NCBI RefSeq assembly: GCF_003419895.1
Contig: NZ_QPMM01000001.1
Location: forward strand, 248,001-312,000
Length of the DNA: 64,000 nt
Source of the DNA: Chitinophaga silvatica
Lineage (GTDB): Bacteria; Bacteroidota; Bacteroidia; Chitinophagales; Chitinophagaceae
Direction of reading: 5' to 3'
This document shows positions 16,275 through 26,068 of this stretch, piece by piece. The notes below the pieces were generated by a model. It searched no databases. It saw nothing but the letters and a program-made list of their open reading frames with translations, and had not been told where the DNA came from. Every line of letters starts with the position of its first letter. Within the stretch, counting starts at the first letter, position 1. The position numbers and the translations under genes were made by a program.

Positions 16275-16973
16275 ATGAAACAATTTCAGGCAATTCGCCA
16301 GGCTGCATATGAAGCCAACATGCAACTACCGGCATTGGGATTGGTCTTATTTACCTTCGGAAATGTGAGCGCTGCAGACAGAGCTGCCGGCGTTTTTGCA
16401 ATTAAACCCAGTGGTGTACCATATTCGAATTTAAGTCCTGATGCTATGGTGGTGGTAGACTTCAACGGCAAAGTAGTGGATGGTACCTTGCGCCCTTCTT
16501 CTGATACACTTACACATGCTGTATTATATAAGCATTGGGAAAACATAGGAGGTATTGTACATACTCACTCAACCTATGCAACCGCATGGGCACAGAGCCA
16601 GCGCGATATTCCCATTTATGGAACTACCCATGCCGACCACAATACAATAGACATTCCTTGTGCTACTCCCATGTCTGATGATTTAATAGCAGGTAATTAT
16701 GAATACCAGACAGGCTTTCAGATTATGAAAGCATTGAGCGACAGGAGTCTTACCTACGAGGAAATTGAGATGATATTGGTAGGTAATCATGCTCCTTTCA
16801 CCTGGGCTGCCACGCCGGCTAAAGCTGTTTATAACAGTGCGGTATTGGAAGAAATAGCCAAAATGGCTTACCTCACTGAAGCGATCAACCTACAGGCACC
16901 CCGATTGAAAGATGCTTTGATCAGGAAACATTACGAGCGTAAACATGGTCCTGACTCTTACTATGGACAATAA
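16275..16973 (+). CDS. araD: L-ribulose-5-phosphate 4-epimerase
   Basis: A 232-residue class II aldolase-family enzyme that converts L-ribulose 5-phosphate to D-xylulose 5-phosphate, the entry to the pentose phosphate pathway. Visible are GNVSAAD (about 31), the substrate-binding FAIKPSGVPY, the zinc ligands in VHTHSTYATAWAQ (about 95-107), TTHADHN and GNHAPFTWA (about His 171). I chose ATG 16275 because an upstream TTG at 16257 would overlap the araB end and lengthen the protein beyond its family. It lies between araB and araA with short gaps, so the three are surely co-transcribed. Confidence 0.96.
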   Translation: MKQFQAIRQAAYEANMQLPALGLVLFTFGNVSAADRAAGVFAIKPSGVPYSNLSPDAMVVVDFNGKVVDGTLRPSSDTLTHAVLYKHWENIGGIVHTHSTYATAWAQSQRDIPIYGTTHADHNTIDIPCATPMSDDLIAGNYEYQTGFQIMKALSDRSLTYEEIEMILVGNHAPFTWAATPAKAVYNSAVLEEIAKMAYLTEAINLQAPRLKDALIRKHYERKHGPDSYYGQ

Positions 16974-16983
16974 ATAAAAATCT

Positions 16984-18459
16984 ATGATTGATCTGAAAAA
17001 ATTAGAAATCTGGTTAATCACCGGAAGCCAGCATTTATATGGTGAAGAAGCCTTAAAACAAGTAGCAGCACATAGCCAGGAAATTGCTACTGCTTTAAAC
17101 GCAGATAGCCAGATTCCCGTAACTGTAACTTATAAACCCATAGTTACCACACCTGAAGAAATCTATGCAGTGTGCATGAATGCAAATGCAGCCGAAAATT
17201 GTATTGGAGTAGTGGTTTGGATGCATACTTTTTCTCCGGCCAAGATGTGGATTCGTGGCCTTAAAGCCTTGAAGAAGCCTATCTGCCATTTACATACTCA
17301 GTTTAACCGCGATATCCCATGGAATGAGATTGATATGGATTTTATGAACCTGAATCAAAGTGCGCACGGCGACAGAGAATTAGGGTTTATGATGAGCAGA
17401 ATGAGAATGAACAGGAAGGTGATTACAGGGCATTGGAAAGATAGGGAAGTAACAGCCGAATTAGGTTCCTGGGCCCGTGTGGCTGCCGGGTGGCACGATT
17501 GGCAAGGTGCACGTTTTGTTCGGTTTGGAGATAATATGAGATATGTGGCTGTGACAGATGGTGATAAAGTGGAGGCAGAATCAGTATTCGGATTCTCCTG
17601 CAATACACATGGAATTGGAGATCTGGTTGCAGTAATTAATAGTGTTGAAGATAATGCAGTAAATGTTTTGGTAGAAGAATACGCTGCCGCATATACGATA
17701 AGCAGTGAACTGCTTAAGGACCCGGCTCTGAAAGAAGCTGCCAGAATTGAATTGGGATTAAAAGCTTTTCTGGAAGAAGGTCGGTACAAAGGCTTCTCAG
17801 ATACTTTTGAAGATTTGCACGGTATGGTACAGTTGCCCGGCCTGGCCGTACAACGACTGATGAAAGCCGGTTATGGTTTCGCAGGAGAGGGAGATTGGAA
17901 AACAGCAGCACTGGTGCGTGCCATGAAAGTAATGGGTAGCGGCTTGCCGGGAGGCAACTCTTTTATGGAAGACTATACCTATCACTTTGATCCGCAGCAG
18001 CCGATGGTGCTGGGGGCACATATGCTTGAAATATGTGAATCAATTGCCGCGGGTAAACCGTCTTGTGAGAAACATCCACTGGGAATCGGAGGTAAAGCAG
18101 ATCCGGTCAGACTGGTCTTTAATACAGCCGGAGGGCCGGCTATTAATGCCTCTTTAGTGGATATGGGTAACCGCTTCCGTTTACTGGTAAATGAAGTGGA
18201 AGCAATTACTCCACCACATGCCTTGCCTAAATTGCCGGTAGCACGAGTGTTGTGGAAGCCGTATCCCGACATGAAGAAAGCCTGTACAGCCTGGATTCTG
18301 GCCGGAGGAGCACATCATACTTGTTTTAGTCAGAACCTTACTTCTGCCCAGATGCAGGACTTTGCAAATATGGCTGGTATAGAACTGGCACTCATAGATA
18401 AGAACACAGAACTACGATCTTTCCAGAATGAATTACGCTGGAATGATGCCGCATACTAA
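16984..18459 (+). CDS. araA: L-arabinose isomerase
   Basis: A 491-residue metal-dependent isomerase that converts L-arabinose to L-ribulose in the cytoplasm. N-terminal [13 protein letters not shown], the [11 protein letters not shown] block (about 80-90) and [12 protein letters not shown] are family signatures. The manganese-binding glutamates fall in [11 protein letters not shown] and FMEDYTYHF, with histidines in [11 protein letters not shown] and [10 protein letters not shown]. Length is normal. It starts 10 bp after araD. A long hairpin lies between it and the symporter gene. Confidence 0.97.
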   Translation: MIDLKKLEIWLITGSQHLYGEEALKQVAAHSQEIATALNADSQIPVTVTYKPIVTTPEEIYAVCMNANAAENCIGVVVWMHTFSPAKMWIRGLKALKKPICHLHTQFNRDIPWNEIDMDFMNLNQSAHGDRELGFMMSRMRMNRKVITGHWKDREVTAELGSWARVAAGWHDWQGARFVRFGDNMRYVAVTDGDKVEAESVFGFSCNTHGIGDLVAVINSVEDNAVNVLVEEYAAAYTISSELLKDPALKEAARIELGLKAFLEEGRYKGFSDTFEDLHGMVQLPGLAVQRLMKAGYGFAGEGDWKTAALVRAMKVMGSGLPGGNSFMEDYTYHFDPQQPMVLGAHMLEICESIAAGKPSCEKHPLGIGGKADPVRLVFNTAGGPAINASLVDMGNRFRLLVNEVEAITPPHALPKLPVARVLWKPYPDMKKACTAWILAGGAHHTCFSQNLTSAQMQDFANMAGIELALIDKNTELRSFQNELRWNDAAY

Positions 18460-18464
18460 TATTT

Positions 18465-18546
18465 AAAAGTGGATTACGGACCGGCTATATCCATCCGAAC
18501 TATCAAACGCTACTCAAATACGCAATGCCGTCCGTAATCCACTTTT
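18465..18546 (+). repeat. long hairpin between araA and the symporter gene
   Basis: AAAAGTGGATTACGGA-C followed by GGC (18465-18485) pairs with its reverse complement at 18527-18546, with one bulged base and a loop of about 41 nt. It starts 6 bp after the araA stop. It could be a weak terminator, an mRNA-processing or stabilising hairpin, or a REP-like insertion. The absence of a T-run argues against full termination. Confidence 0.75.
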
Positions 18547-18582
18547 CCTGAGCTATCAACCCTTTGTCAACAAATTCTTGTT

Positions 18583-20265
18583 ATGAAAAATGTACTTTCC
18601 ACAAGCGATATCCTCGTTTTTGTTATCTACTTTATTATAGTAGCCGGATATGGCTACTGGATCTACAATAAAAAGAAGAAGACAGCAGAAAATGCAAAAG
18701 ACTTTTTTCTGGCCGAAGGCTCATTAACCTGGTGGGCAATTGGAGCCTCTTTAATCGCTTCCAATATCTCTGCCGAGCAGTTCATAGGGATGAGCGGAGA
18801 TGGGTTCTTTGTGGGTATTGCAGTTGCTGCATATGAGTGGATTGCTGCTATTGCATTGATCATAATTGCCGTTTGGTTTATTCCTATATATCTGAAGAAC
18901 AAGATTTATACAATGCCACAGTTTCTTAAAACGCGTTATAATGAAACAGTAGCATTGATCATGGCTGTTTTCTGGTTGTTTTTATATGTGTTTGTTAACC
19001 TCACTTCTATTTTATATCTGGGTGCTTTAGCTATCAATGGGTTGTTGGGAGGGGAGTATTTGCATATCATAATGATTGCTTTATCTGTTTTTGCAATTAT
19101 TATTACCCTGGGCGGAATGAAGGTAATTGGATATACAGATGTGATACAGGTAAGTGTATTGATTATAGGTGGATTGGCAACCACTTATATGGCGCTGACA
19201 TTAGTGAGTGAACATTTTGGTTTGGGAAGAAATGCACTCGCTGGTTTTAATGCTTTGATGAAAGATGCGCCGGATCATTTTCACATGATCCTTGCTAAAC
19301 CAGATGCTTCTTCTTCTCAGGAATATATCAACAAATATCTTGTATTGCCTGGCATTCTGATGTATGCAGCGGGGCAATGGATTGTGAACCTGAACTACTG
19401 GGGATGTAATCAGTATATTACCCAACGGGCATTAGGAGCCAATTTACAAACTGCCCGCAACGGTATTCTGTTTGCCGGGTTACTGAAAATTATGATGCCG
19501 GTAATAGTAATGTTACCAGGTATTGCTGCTTATGTGTTGCATAAGAACGGACATTTACCGGGGCTCGAAAATAAGGATGGGGCTTACGCTGCTATTCTTG
19601 GTTTCCTGCCTTCAGGTTTAAAAGGCTTATCAATTGCGGCCTTAACGGCTGCTATTGTTGCCTCTCTGGCAGGTAAAGCCAATAGTATTTCAACCATCTT
19701 TACATTAGACATATACCAGAAGTACATGAATAAACAAGCCTCCGAAAAGCAGCTGGTTTGGACGGGGAGGTTAGTAGTAATTGCGGCGATGTTGCTGGGT
19801 ATTGCCTTTACCTGGAACGATTTACTGGGAATAGGAGGGGCAGGAGGGTTTACTTTTATTCAGAAGTATACAGGGTTTATTAGTCCGGGTGTTTTTGCCA
19901 TGTTCATCCTTGGGATGTTCTGGAAACGCACTACCGGAGCTGCAGCGGTAGCAGGGATTATTACGGGGTTCACCTTATGCGTGTTCTTTAATGAGTTTGC
20001 GCCGGCTGTATTGGGGCATGAAACCATATTTTATACAGCCTATCCTAATGGCAATGGAGGATATGAAATACCTTTTCTTATTTGTATGGGATTGGCATTT
20101 ATGTTTACTATGATTGTTATGGTTGCAATCAGCCTTGCTGGTCCGAAAATTAATCCTAAAGCCTTTGTGCTGGATAAGGCTATGTTCAGGATCAGCCCTG
20201 TTACCACCGTGCTTATAGTAATTACATTACTGTTATTATCGGCATTATATATACGTTTCTGGTAG
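18583..20265 (+). CDS. sodium:solute symporter family sugar transporter (SSS)
   Basis: A 560-residue inner-membrane protein with about 14 hydrophobic segments. The SSS family marks are visible: SLIASNISAEQFIGMSGDGF near residues 55-75, later YWGCNQYITQRALGA, and AALTAAIVASLAGKANSISTIFTLD (split over about 350-375). It resembles SglT-type sodium/sugar cotransporters. Its place after araA points to L-arabinose import across the inner membrane. It is likely in the araBDA transcription unit, with partial uncoupling by the hairpin upstream. Substrate is inferred from context. Confidence 0.9.
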   Translation: MKNVLSTSDILVFVIYFIIVAGYGYWIYNKKKKTAENAKDFFLAEGSLTWWAIGASLIASNISAEQFIGMSGDGFFVGIAVAAYEWIAAIALIIIAVWFIPIYLKNKIYTMPQFLKTRYNETVALIMAVFWLFLYVFVNLTSILYLGALAINGLLGGEYLHIIMIALSVFAIIITLGGMKVIGYTDVIQVSVLIIGGLATTYMALTLVSEHFGLGRNALAGFNALMKDAPDHFHMILAKPDASSSQEYINKYLVLPGILMYAAGQWIVNLNYWGCNQYITQRALGANLQTARNGILFAGLLKIMMPVIVMLPGIAAYVLHKNGHLPGLENKDGAYAAILGFLPSGLKGLSIAALTAAIVASLAGKANSISTIFTLDIYQKYMNKQASEKQLVWTGRLVVIAAMLLGIAFTWNDLLGIGGAGGFTFIQKYTGFISPGVFAMFILGMFWKRTTGAAAVAGIITGFTLCVFFNEFAPAVLGHETIFYTAYPNGNGGYEIPFLICMGLAFMFTMIVMVAISLAGPKINPKAFVLDKAMFRISPVTTVLIVITLLLLSALYIRFW

Positions 20266-20290
20266 AGATACTTAAATATCCGGGCTGAAT

Positions 20291-20305
20291 TGTACATTTA
20301 GTACA
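20291..20305. promoter_or_regulatory. palindrome before the Nudix-type regulator gene
   Basis: TGTAC-ATTTA-GTACA, a perfect 15-bp palindrome, ends 14 bp before ATG 20320. Its spacing (TGT-N9-ACA) differs from the N7 sites at the arabinose genes, so it may be an autoregulatory variant or an unrelated site. Confidence 0.4.
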
Positions 20306-20319
20306 TAATTGTGTGTAAT

Positions 20320-21039
20320 ATGAAGAGATACTCCCAGCAAACAAGGCTACTATGTGCGGTAGACTGCATAATTTTCGGGTTCGACGGACAGGAAATGAAA
20401 TTGCTGCTTATACAACGTGGATTTGAACCTTGTAAAGGTAAGTGGAGTTTGGTAGGTGGATTTATCCAGGAGCATGAAAGTGCCGAAGACGCCGCAAGCA
20501 GGGTGTTGAAAGACCTTACGGGCCTGGATGGACTTTACATGGAGCAATTGCATATTTTCAGTTCTCCTACCCGTGATACAGTAGAAAGAACTATTTCAGT
20601 GGCCTTTAGTGCGTTGATAGATATACAGAAGTATAAGCAACAATTACATGAGGATTTTCATGCAGTTTGGTTTCCAATCAACCAACATCCCGAATTGATC
20701 TTTGATCATGAAGCAATGGTAAACATGGCTAAAGAAAAATTAAGGTATAAAGCTGCTTTGCACCCGCTGCTGCTGGAGTTATTGCCAGGTAAGTTTACGC
20801 TACCTCAATTACAAAATTTATATGAATCGGTCTATAATACAACCTTTGATAAAGGGAATTTTAGTCGAAAAATTTTATCTACAAAGTTATTGGTAAAGCT
20901 AACAGATAAGGATAAACTAAGTTCTAAAAAAGGAGCATTTTATTATAAAGTAGATAAGAAGAAGTATAATGCCAATTTACATGCCTTTATGAACTTTGTG
21001 CCAGATCCTCACACCCTGCAGTCGGGAGTTGATCAATAA
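20320..21039 (+). CDS. araR: Nudix-type transcriptional regulator, AraR-like (NrtR family)
   Basis: A 239-residue protein with an N-terminal Nudix fold (about 8-140) and a C-terminal winged helix (about 150-230). The Nudix box region is degenerate. GGFIQEHESAEDAASRVL lacks the REUXEE glutamates needed for hydrolysis, which fits a sensor domain. The C-terminal FDKGNFSRKILSTKLL and SSKKGAFYYKVDKKKY blocks are those of NrtR-like regulators. In Bacteroides a regulator of this family controls L-arabinose use (AraR), and the place between the symporter and a GH51 gene supports that role here. I chose ATG 20320 over an upstream GTG at 20311. A paralogue lies at 48020. Confidence 0.8.
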   Translation: MKRYSQQTRLLCAVDCIIFGFDGQEMKLLLIQRGFEPCKGKWSLVGGFIQEHESAEDAASRVLKDLTGLDGLYMEQLHIFSSPTRDTVERTISVAFSALIDIQKYKQQLHEDFHAVWFPINQHPELIFDHEAMVNMAKEKLRYKAALHPLLLELLPGKFTLPQLQNLYESVYNTTFDKGNFSRKILSTKLLVKLTDKDKLSSKKGAFYYKVDKKKYNANLHAFMNFVPDPHTLQSGVDQ

Positions 21040-21070
21040 AAAAGGTAGTTAATTTTTTTATACCAAAATT

Positions 21071-21095
21071 TTTAACTGTTTAAAAGACAGTTAAA
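21071..21095. promoter_or_regulatory. candidate AraR operator upstream of abf2
   Basis: A perfect palindrome with 9-bp arms around a 7-base centre, core TAACTGT-N7-ACAGTTA (21073-21093). It lies about 100 bp before the second GH51 gene and is the strongest of the three matching sites. Confidence 0.65.
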
Positions 21096-21194
21096 CTAAT
21101 TTGATGTTCAACGTGAACGAAAGTCCCGGTCAACTGACTTATTGCCTAACCTATATGAATTCATGTTTATTGAATAAATAATTAAAATAAGCTT

Positions 21195-23168
21195 ATGATA
21201 ACACAACGATGGAAGCGGCTAACCGTGTTGCTTTTTTGTGTGTATGCTGTGCCGTTAACAGCTCAGCAACCTTTGAAGTATACCCTAAAGGCCAATGAAA
21301 TCAAAGCGAGCGTTTCGCCTCAGATGTGGGGAATCTTTTTTGAAGATATTAACTTTAGTGCTGATGGAGGAATATATGCGGAACTGGTAAAGAACAGATC
21401 GTTCGAGTTTTATACACCGCTTATGGGATGGCATCAACCGGCCGCTACCGCCGGAAATGCGCAGGTATTGATTATTAACAGAGCAGGTACAAATCAACAG
21501 AATCCGAGGTATGCCCGCATCACAAAAATGAGTGATAAGGATTTTGTGCTGATTAATGAAGGCTTCAGAGGAATGGGAATCAAAGCCAATGAGCAATATC
21601 ACCTTTCACTATTTGCCCGGCAACAGGCAGACAAACCTGTTAAAATCACAGCAACGTTATTGGATGAATCAGGTAACGCAATAGGCACTACCGTTATAGC
21701 ACCCGACAGCAGGGAATGGAAGCAGTATAACGTTAGCTTTTCTGCAACTCAAACATCCCCCAAAGCTAAACTGCAACTGACCTTCCAGGGTAGTGGAGTG
21801 CTGGATATAGACATGGTTTCATTATTTCCGCAACATACCTGGAAACAACGACCCAATGGCTTAAGGGAAGACCTGGTACAGTTACTGGCTGATATAAAAC
21901 CTGGATTTCTTCGTTTCCCGGGCGGTTGTATCGTAGAAGGACGGGAACTGGCAACACGTTACCAATGGAAGAAAACAATCGGTGATCCGGGCCAGCGGGA
22001 AGTATCGGTTAACAGATGGAATACTGAATTTGCCCATCGCTCTACTCCAGATTACTATCAGTCGTTTGGCCTTGGATTTTATGAGTATTTCCAATTGGCA
22101 GAAGATATAGGGGCCAGTCCACTTCCTATTCTGAATTGCGGAATGGCCTGCCAGTATAATACAGGTGAAGTTGTTCCTGTTACTGAAATTGATCCTTATA
22201 TTCAGGATGCTCTTGATCTGATCGAATTTGCAAACGGCGATGCCTCTACTACCTGGGGTGCTTTGCGTGCAAAGTTAGGTCATCCGGCCCCCTTTAATTT
22301 AAAAATGCTGGGTGTCGGAAATGAGCAATGGGGGCCAGAGTACATAGAACGCTATACTTTATTTGCAAAAGCACTACGGGAAAAACATCCTGAAATAAAA
22401 CTTGTCAATAGCCTAGGACCCAATCCCGATGGCGATAAATTCAATTTCCTGAATGATACCCTGAGAAAATTGCAGGCAGATATTTTGGATGAACATTACT
22501 ATAGTTCACCTGATTGGTTTCTTAGAAATGCAGGCAGATATGATAGTTATGATAGGAACGGACCAAAGATCTTTGCCGGCGAATATGCTGCACATAGCAA
22601 GGGCATTGGAAATGGAGATAATAAAAACATCTGGCAAAGTGCCTTAGCTGAAGCAGCTTTTATGACCGGTTTAGAACGTAATGCAGATGTAGTAGTTATG
22701 GCTTCCTATGCGCCATTACTGGCGCATGTTGATGCCTGGCAATGGACACCGGATCTTATCTGGTTCGATAATCTCAGGTCTTATGGTACTCCGAATTATT
22801 ATGTACAAAAACTATTTGCCAATAATAAAGGCACTTCTGTTGTACCATTATTGAAAGATAACCAACCGGTAACAGGTCAGGATAGCGTGTATGCTTCTGC
22901 GGTAGTAGATAATAATGAGCTGGTGGTGAAAATGATTAATGTATCTGCCAAGCCCGTTGCAGTAGATGTTGCAGTAAGTGGAGTTAAAGGATTAGCCAAG
23001 ACTGCTCAGCTGACTGTTTTGAGAAGCGATAACCTGGCAGAAGTTAATTCACTGGATGATCCAAAGAAGATTTCACCTGAGGAAAAAGTGCTTCCTGTTA
23101 AAGGTAGAAGTATTGCGGCAACTATAGCGCCATGGTCGGTTTATGTGGTAAGAGTAGCCAGGCAGTGA
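21195..23168 (+). CDS. GH51 alpha-L-arabinofuranosidase with N-terminal carbohydrate-binding-like domain
   Basis: A 657-residue exported enzyme (signal peptide ending in LTAQ). Unlike the GH51 enzyme at 12979 it carries an N-terminal CBM-like beta-sandwich (about 75-205) before the TIM barrel. The barrel shows RFPGGCIVEG, the acid/base glutamate in GVGNEQWGPEY (about E377) and the nucleophile in FAGEYAAH (about E463). A C-terminal beta domain ends in APWSVYVVRVA. It would remove arabinofuranosyl side chains outside or in the periplasm. It has its own upstream palindrome of the AraR type. Confidence 0.95.
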   Translation: MITQRWKRLTVLLFCVYAVPLTAQQPLKYTLKANEIKASVSPQMWGIFFEDINFSADGGIYAELVKNRSFEFYTPLMGWHQPAATAGNAQVLIINRAGTNQQNPRYARITKMSDKDFVLINEGFRGMGIKANEQYHLSLFARQQADKPVKITATLLDESGNAIGTTVIAPDSREWKQYNVSFSATQTSPKAKLQLTFQGSGVLDIDMVSLFPQHTWKQRPNGLREDLVQLLADIKPGFLRFPGGCIVEGRELATRYQWKKTIGDPGQREVSVNRWNTEFAHRSTPDYYQSFGLGFYEYFQLAEDIGASPLPILNCGMACQYNTGEVVPVTEIDPYIQDALDLIEFANGDASTTWGALRAKLGHPAPFNLKMLGVGNEQWGPEYIERYTLFAKALREKHPEIKLVNSLGPNPDGDKFNFLNDTLRKLQADILDEHYYSSPDWFLRNAGRYDSYDRNGPKIFAGEYAAHSKGIGNGDNKNIWQSALAEAAFMTGLERNADVVVMASYAPLLAHVDAWQWTPDLIWFDNLRSYGTPNYYVQKLFANNKGTSVVPLLKDNQPVTGQDSVYASAVVDNNELVVKMINVSAKPVAVDVAVSGVKGLAKTAQLTVLRSDNLAEVNSLDDPKKISPEEKVLPVKGRSIAATIAPWSVYVVRVARQ

Positions 23169-23318
23169 AGCAACGGAAAATCAACCTAAAGGCTTATACG
23201 AAAAGATGCCAATAATCAATAAAATTAAAAAGTGTAAAAAATACGCCTAATAACTTTTATTTTCGAAAAATATCCCGATATTGGGTACTTCTTTTTTCAC
23301 TTAATACCAATAAACGTT

Positions 23319-24476
23319 ATGAATAGGAATGTTAGGGCCCTTACTGCCCTTTTAATCTCCGGAGGTGCTATTCTTGCCTCTTGTAATAATAACACTGCTT
23401 CTAATGAGGGAGAGGGTAATAAGCAGGATTCTGTATCAACCCCGGCTAATGGCCCTGTCAAATATGGTCAGGTAGATGGGCAGGAGGTTTTACAGTATAC
23501 CCTGAAAAATGCCAATGGTATGGAAGTAAAAATCCTGAATTACGGAGGTATTATCACAGACATCATTACTGCCGATAAGCAAGGCCAAAAAGGTAATGTT
23601 GTGTTGTCTTATGATTCACTACCAGGATATCTTCAGGCAGGCAACCCTTATTTTGGTGCTTTGGTTGGAAGATATGCCAACCGTATTGCCAACGCGAAAT
23701 TTAAACTCGATGGTAAAGAATATACTTTAGCCGCAAACAATAATGGCAATTCTTTACATGGTGGCCTTAAAGGTTTTGATAAAGTTGTATGGACAGCCAC
23801 TCCTTCCGGAGATACCAGCTTACAACTTGTTTATAACAGTAAAGACGGTGAAGAAGGATATCCTGGAAACATGGTAGCTACTGTAGTTTATACTGTTACT
23901 CCGGATAACGGACTACAAATCAATTATAAGGCAACAACAGATAAACCAACTGTATTGAACCTTACCAATCATGCATACTTTAACCTTTCTGCCGGAAAAG
24001 AAAGCGATGTCCTGAATCATGAGCTCATGCTGAAGGCTAACCGCTATACACCGGTAAACAATAAATTAATTCCAATCGGCAAGCTGGATCCTGTAAAAGG
24101 CACACCGATGGACTTTACCACAGCTAAGAAAATTGGTACTGATCTCGCTAAAGTAGAAGGTGGTTATGATCATAACTTCGTTCTCGATAAAAAGGAAAAT
24201 GCTTTGGAATCTATCGCTTTCGTATACGATTCTGCCAGCGGCCGTACTATGGAAGTACTGACTACTCAACCAGGTATTCAGTTTTATACCGGCAATTTCC
24301 TGGATGGTAGTTTAACCAACACCCGCAATGGTCAGAAGTATGGTAAACATGCTGCACTTTGCCTGGAAACACAACATTTCCCTGATTCTCCTAATCAACC
24401 TTCTTTCCCAAGTGTGGTACTGAAACCAGGAGAAACCTATGATCAGACTACTGTTTATAGATTTGGAATTAAGTAA
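23319..24476 (+). CDS. galM: aldose 1-epimerase lipoprotein
   Basis: A 385-residue mutarotase that interconverts alpha and beta anomers of aldoses. A lipoprotein signal peptide (ILASC, Cys near 22) places it on the periplasmic or outer-membrane side. GALVGRYANRIANAKF (about 107-122), the catalytic histidine motif NLTNHAYFNLSG-like (about 214-225) and the catalytic glutamate in CLETQHFPDSPNQP (about 346-359) are present. It follows the second GH51 gene by 150 bp. It would speed anomer conversion of sugar released by the arabinofuranosidases. A strong terminator follows. Confidence 0.93.
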   Translation: MNRNVRALTALLISGGAILASCNNNTASNEGEGNKQDSVSTPANGPVKYGQVDGQEVLQYTLKNANGMEVKILNYGGIITDIITADKQGQKGNVVLSYDSLPGYLQAGNPYFGALVGRYANRIANAKFKLDGKEYTLAANNNGNSLHGGLKGFDKVVWTATPSGDTSLQLVYNSKDGEEGYPGNMVATVVYTVTPDNGLQINYKATTDKPTVLNLTNHAYFNLSAGKESDVLNHELMLKANRYTPVNNKLIPIGKLDPVKGTPMDFTTAKKIGTDLAKVEGGYDHNFVLDKKENALESIAFVYDSASGRTMEVLTTQPGIQFYTGNFLDGSLTNTRNGQKYGKHAALCLETQHFPDSPNQPSFPSVVLKPGETYDQTTVYRFGIK

Positions 24477-24497
24477 GATTTTATTAGTATTATAGAA

Positions 24498-24532
24498 AAG
24501 GGCTGTCTCAACGTTGAGACAGCCCTTTTTGT
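24498..24532 (+). terminator. bidirectional terminator between galM and susD
   Basis: AAAAGGGCTGTCTC pairs perfectly with its reverse complement across a 6-base centre, with A and T tracts on the two sides. It serves the convergent galM and susD genes. The GGGCTGTCTC stem is repeated in the terminator at 36586. Confidence 0.92.
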
Positions 24533-24578
24533 CTATTCATAGATTCTTTGAATTCGCTCTTTTCAGAAATTATTGCTA

Positions 24579-26057
24579 TTAGAAATTCGGATTCTGAATC
24601 AATGTTCCTTTACTTCTATCGATTTCCTGTTGTGGCATCGGGAAGTAATAGTTTTTAGGTTTTGCAAATTTTCTTCCTTTACCTCCTCTTGAAATTTCGC
24701 TTCCATCATACGCCAGCTTAGGCTTTTGATAAATGGCAACAATGTCTACCAACCCAGCTTTATCCCAACGAATTAAGTCCTGATGTCTTTCATTTTCTCC
24801 GCAAAGTTCCACTCTTCTTTCATGCATCAGTTCTTTCATAGTACCGTTTGTAACCGGAGTTAAAGCAGCAGAGGCACGATGACGAACTGCATTTAATTCG
24901 GCATCACCAGCGCCGGCACCATGAAGACGGATTTTGGCTTCAGCCACCAGCAAGTAAATATCCGCAGAGCGAAGCAGTGGTGTTTTCAGAGAGTAATCTA
25001 ATCCGCCAGAAGGTTTCCATGCACAGAACTTAGCATAATGATAACCACTGTAGGAAGCATCGGCTTTATAGGTTTCGATTCCTGTACCAACATTTATCTG
25101 ATCACCAGGTTGCATGATGCAGATGTTTTTGCGTGGGTCATTAGCTTCAAATTCATCAACCAGGCCTTTGGTAGGGTAGAAGAAGCTCCAGCCATTCCAG
25201 TTACGTGGGGCATGATAAGTGATAAAGTCAGAGGATCCTTGTCCATCTACTGTTTGAATAGCTAATAACATTTCCGAATTATTACCGGTAGCTGTTTTAA
25301 AGTTATCGGCATAATTTGTTGCCAACCCATAATTCGCATTGGTGGTTACTTTTTCTCCCACTTCAACGGCTTTATCTAATTTATTCCACTCCATATAGAG
25401 TTTACATAACAGAGCCCAGGCGGTACCTTTACTTACACGGCCTTTGTCGGCAGATCCGTATGATTCAGGTAACAAATCGGCTGCTGCAAGCAAATCGGTT
25501 TCTATCTGTGCACGTAGTTGATCGGCGGTCGACTTAGGCTTGTTATAGTTCGATTTCAATACATCATCTTCAGTAATAATTGGGGCATCTCCATAAATCA
25601 ATAACAATCTCCAGTAACCGAATGCTCTGAAGAAATGGGCTTCACCGAGGCAACGGTTCTTAATTGCAGCATCGATGTCGGTTATTTTAGGTACATAGAT
25701 CAGCACATTGTTGGCGCGACTGATAGTTTCATATTTCCATCTCCATCCCACTCTAACACTGTAAGTAGAGGCATCGTAAGAGAAATCTTCAATTACTGCA
25801 TCATAATCGTGATCTCCTCCTCTTACCTGGTCATCTGAACAGTTATCGAAAACAAATTCGTTAAACCCGGTATAGTCTTCTTCGAACAGCACATTGTAAA
25901 TGCCTGTAACACCATCAACAGCATCACTCTGATTGCGCCAATAGTTACCGGTAGAATAATTACCTTTTGGATTGATGTCTAACACACTTTTACAACCACC
26001 GAAAACCAGGGTGCTTGTCAGACCGGTTATGAGTAATATATTTTTAATTGATTGCAT
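24579..26057 (-). CDS. SusD/RagB family nutrient-binding outer membrane lipoprotein
   Basis: A 492-residue surface lipoprotein (signal ending LVFGGC) that binds glycans and hands them to the SusC channel. SusD marks are the early YWRNQSDAVDGVTGIYN, RANNVLIYVPKI, EAHFFRAFGYWRLL, the TPR-like helices and the late RRVELCGENERHQDLIRW and FPMPQQEIDRS blocks. It lies 11 bp after the susC stop on the same strand. Its place beside the arabinose genes suggests arabinan- or arabinose-containing oligosaccharides as cargo, but its ligand cannot be read from sequence. Confidence 0.95.
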   Translation of the reverse strand: MQSIKNILLITGLTSTLVFGGCKSVLDINPKGNYSTGNYWRNQSDAVDGVTGIYNVLFEEDYTGFNEFVFDNCSDDQVRGGDHDYDAVIEDFSYDASTYSVRVGWRWKYETISRANNVLIYVPKITDIDAAIKNRCLGEAHFFRAFGYWRLLLIYGDAPIITEDDVLKSNYNKPKSTADQLRAQIETDLLAAADLLPESYGSADKGRVSKGTAWALLCKLYMEWNKLDKAVEVGEKVTTNANYGLATNYADNFKTATGNNSEMLLAIQTVDGQGSSDFITYHAPRNWNGWSFFYPTKGLVDEFEANDPRKNICIMQPGDQINVGTGIETYKADASYSGYHYAKFCAWKPSGGLDYSLKTPLLRSADIYLLVAEAKIRLHGAGAGDAELNAVRHRASAALTPVTNGTMKELMHERRVELCGENERHQDLIRWDKAGLVDIVAIYQKPKLAYDGSEISRGGKGRKFAKPKNYYFPMPQQEIDRSKGTLIQNPNF

Positions 26058-26068
26058 AGTTCTCAGAA

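Noticed and set aside
23229..23247. Possible fourth AraR site upstream of galM
   Set aside because: Only the left half (AAAGTGT-N7) fits. The right half (ACGCCTA) departs from the palindrome, so I do not call it.
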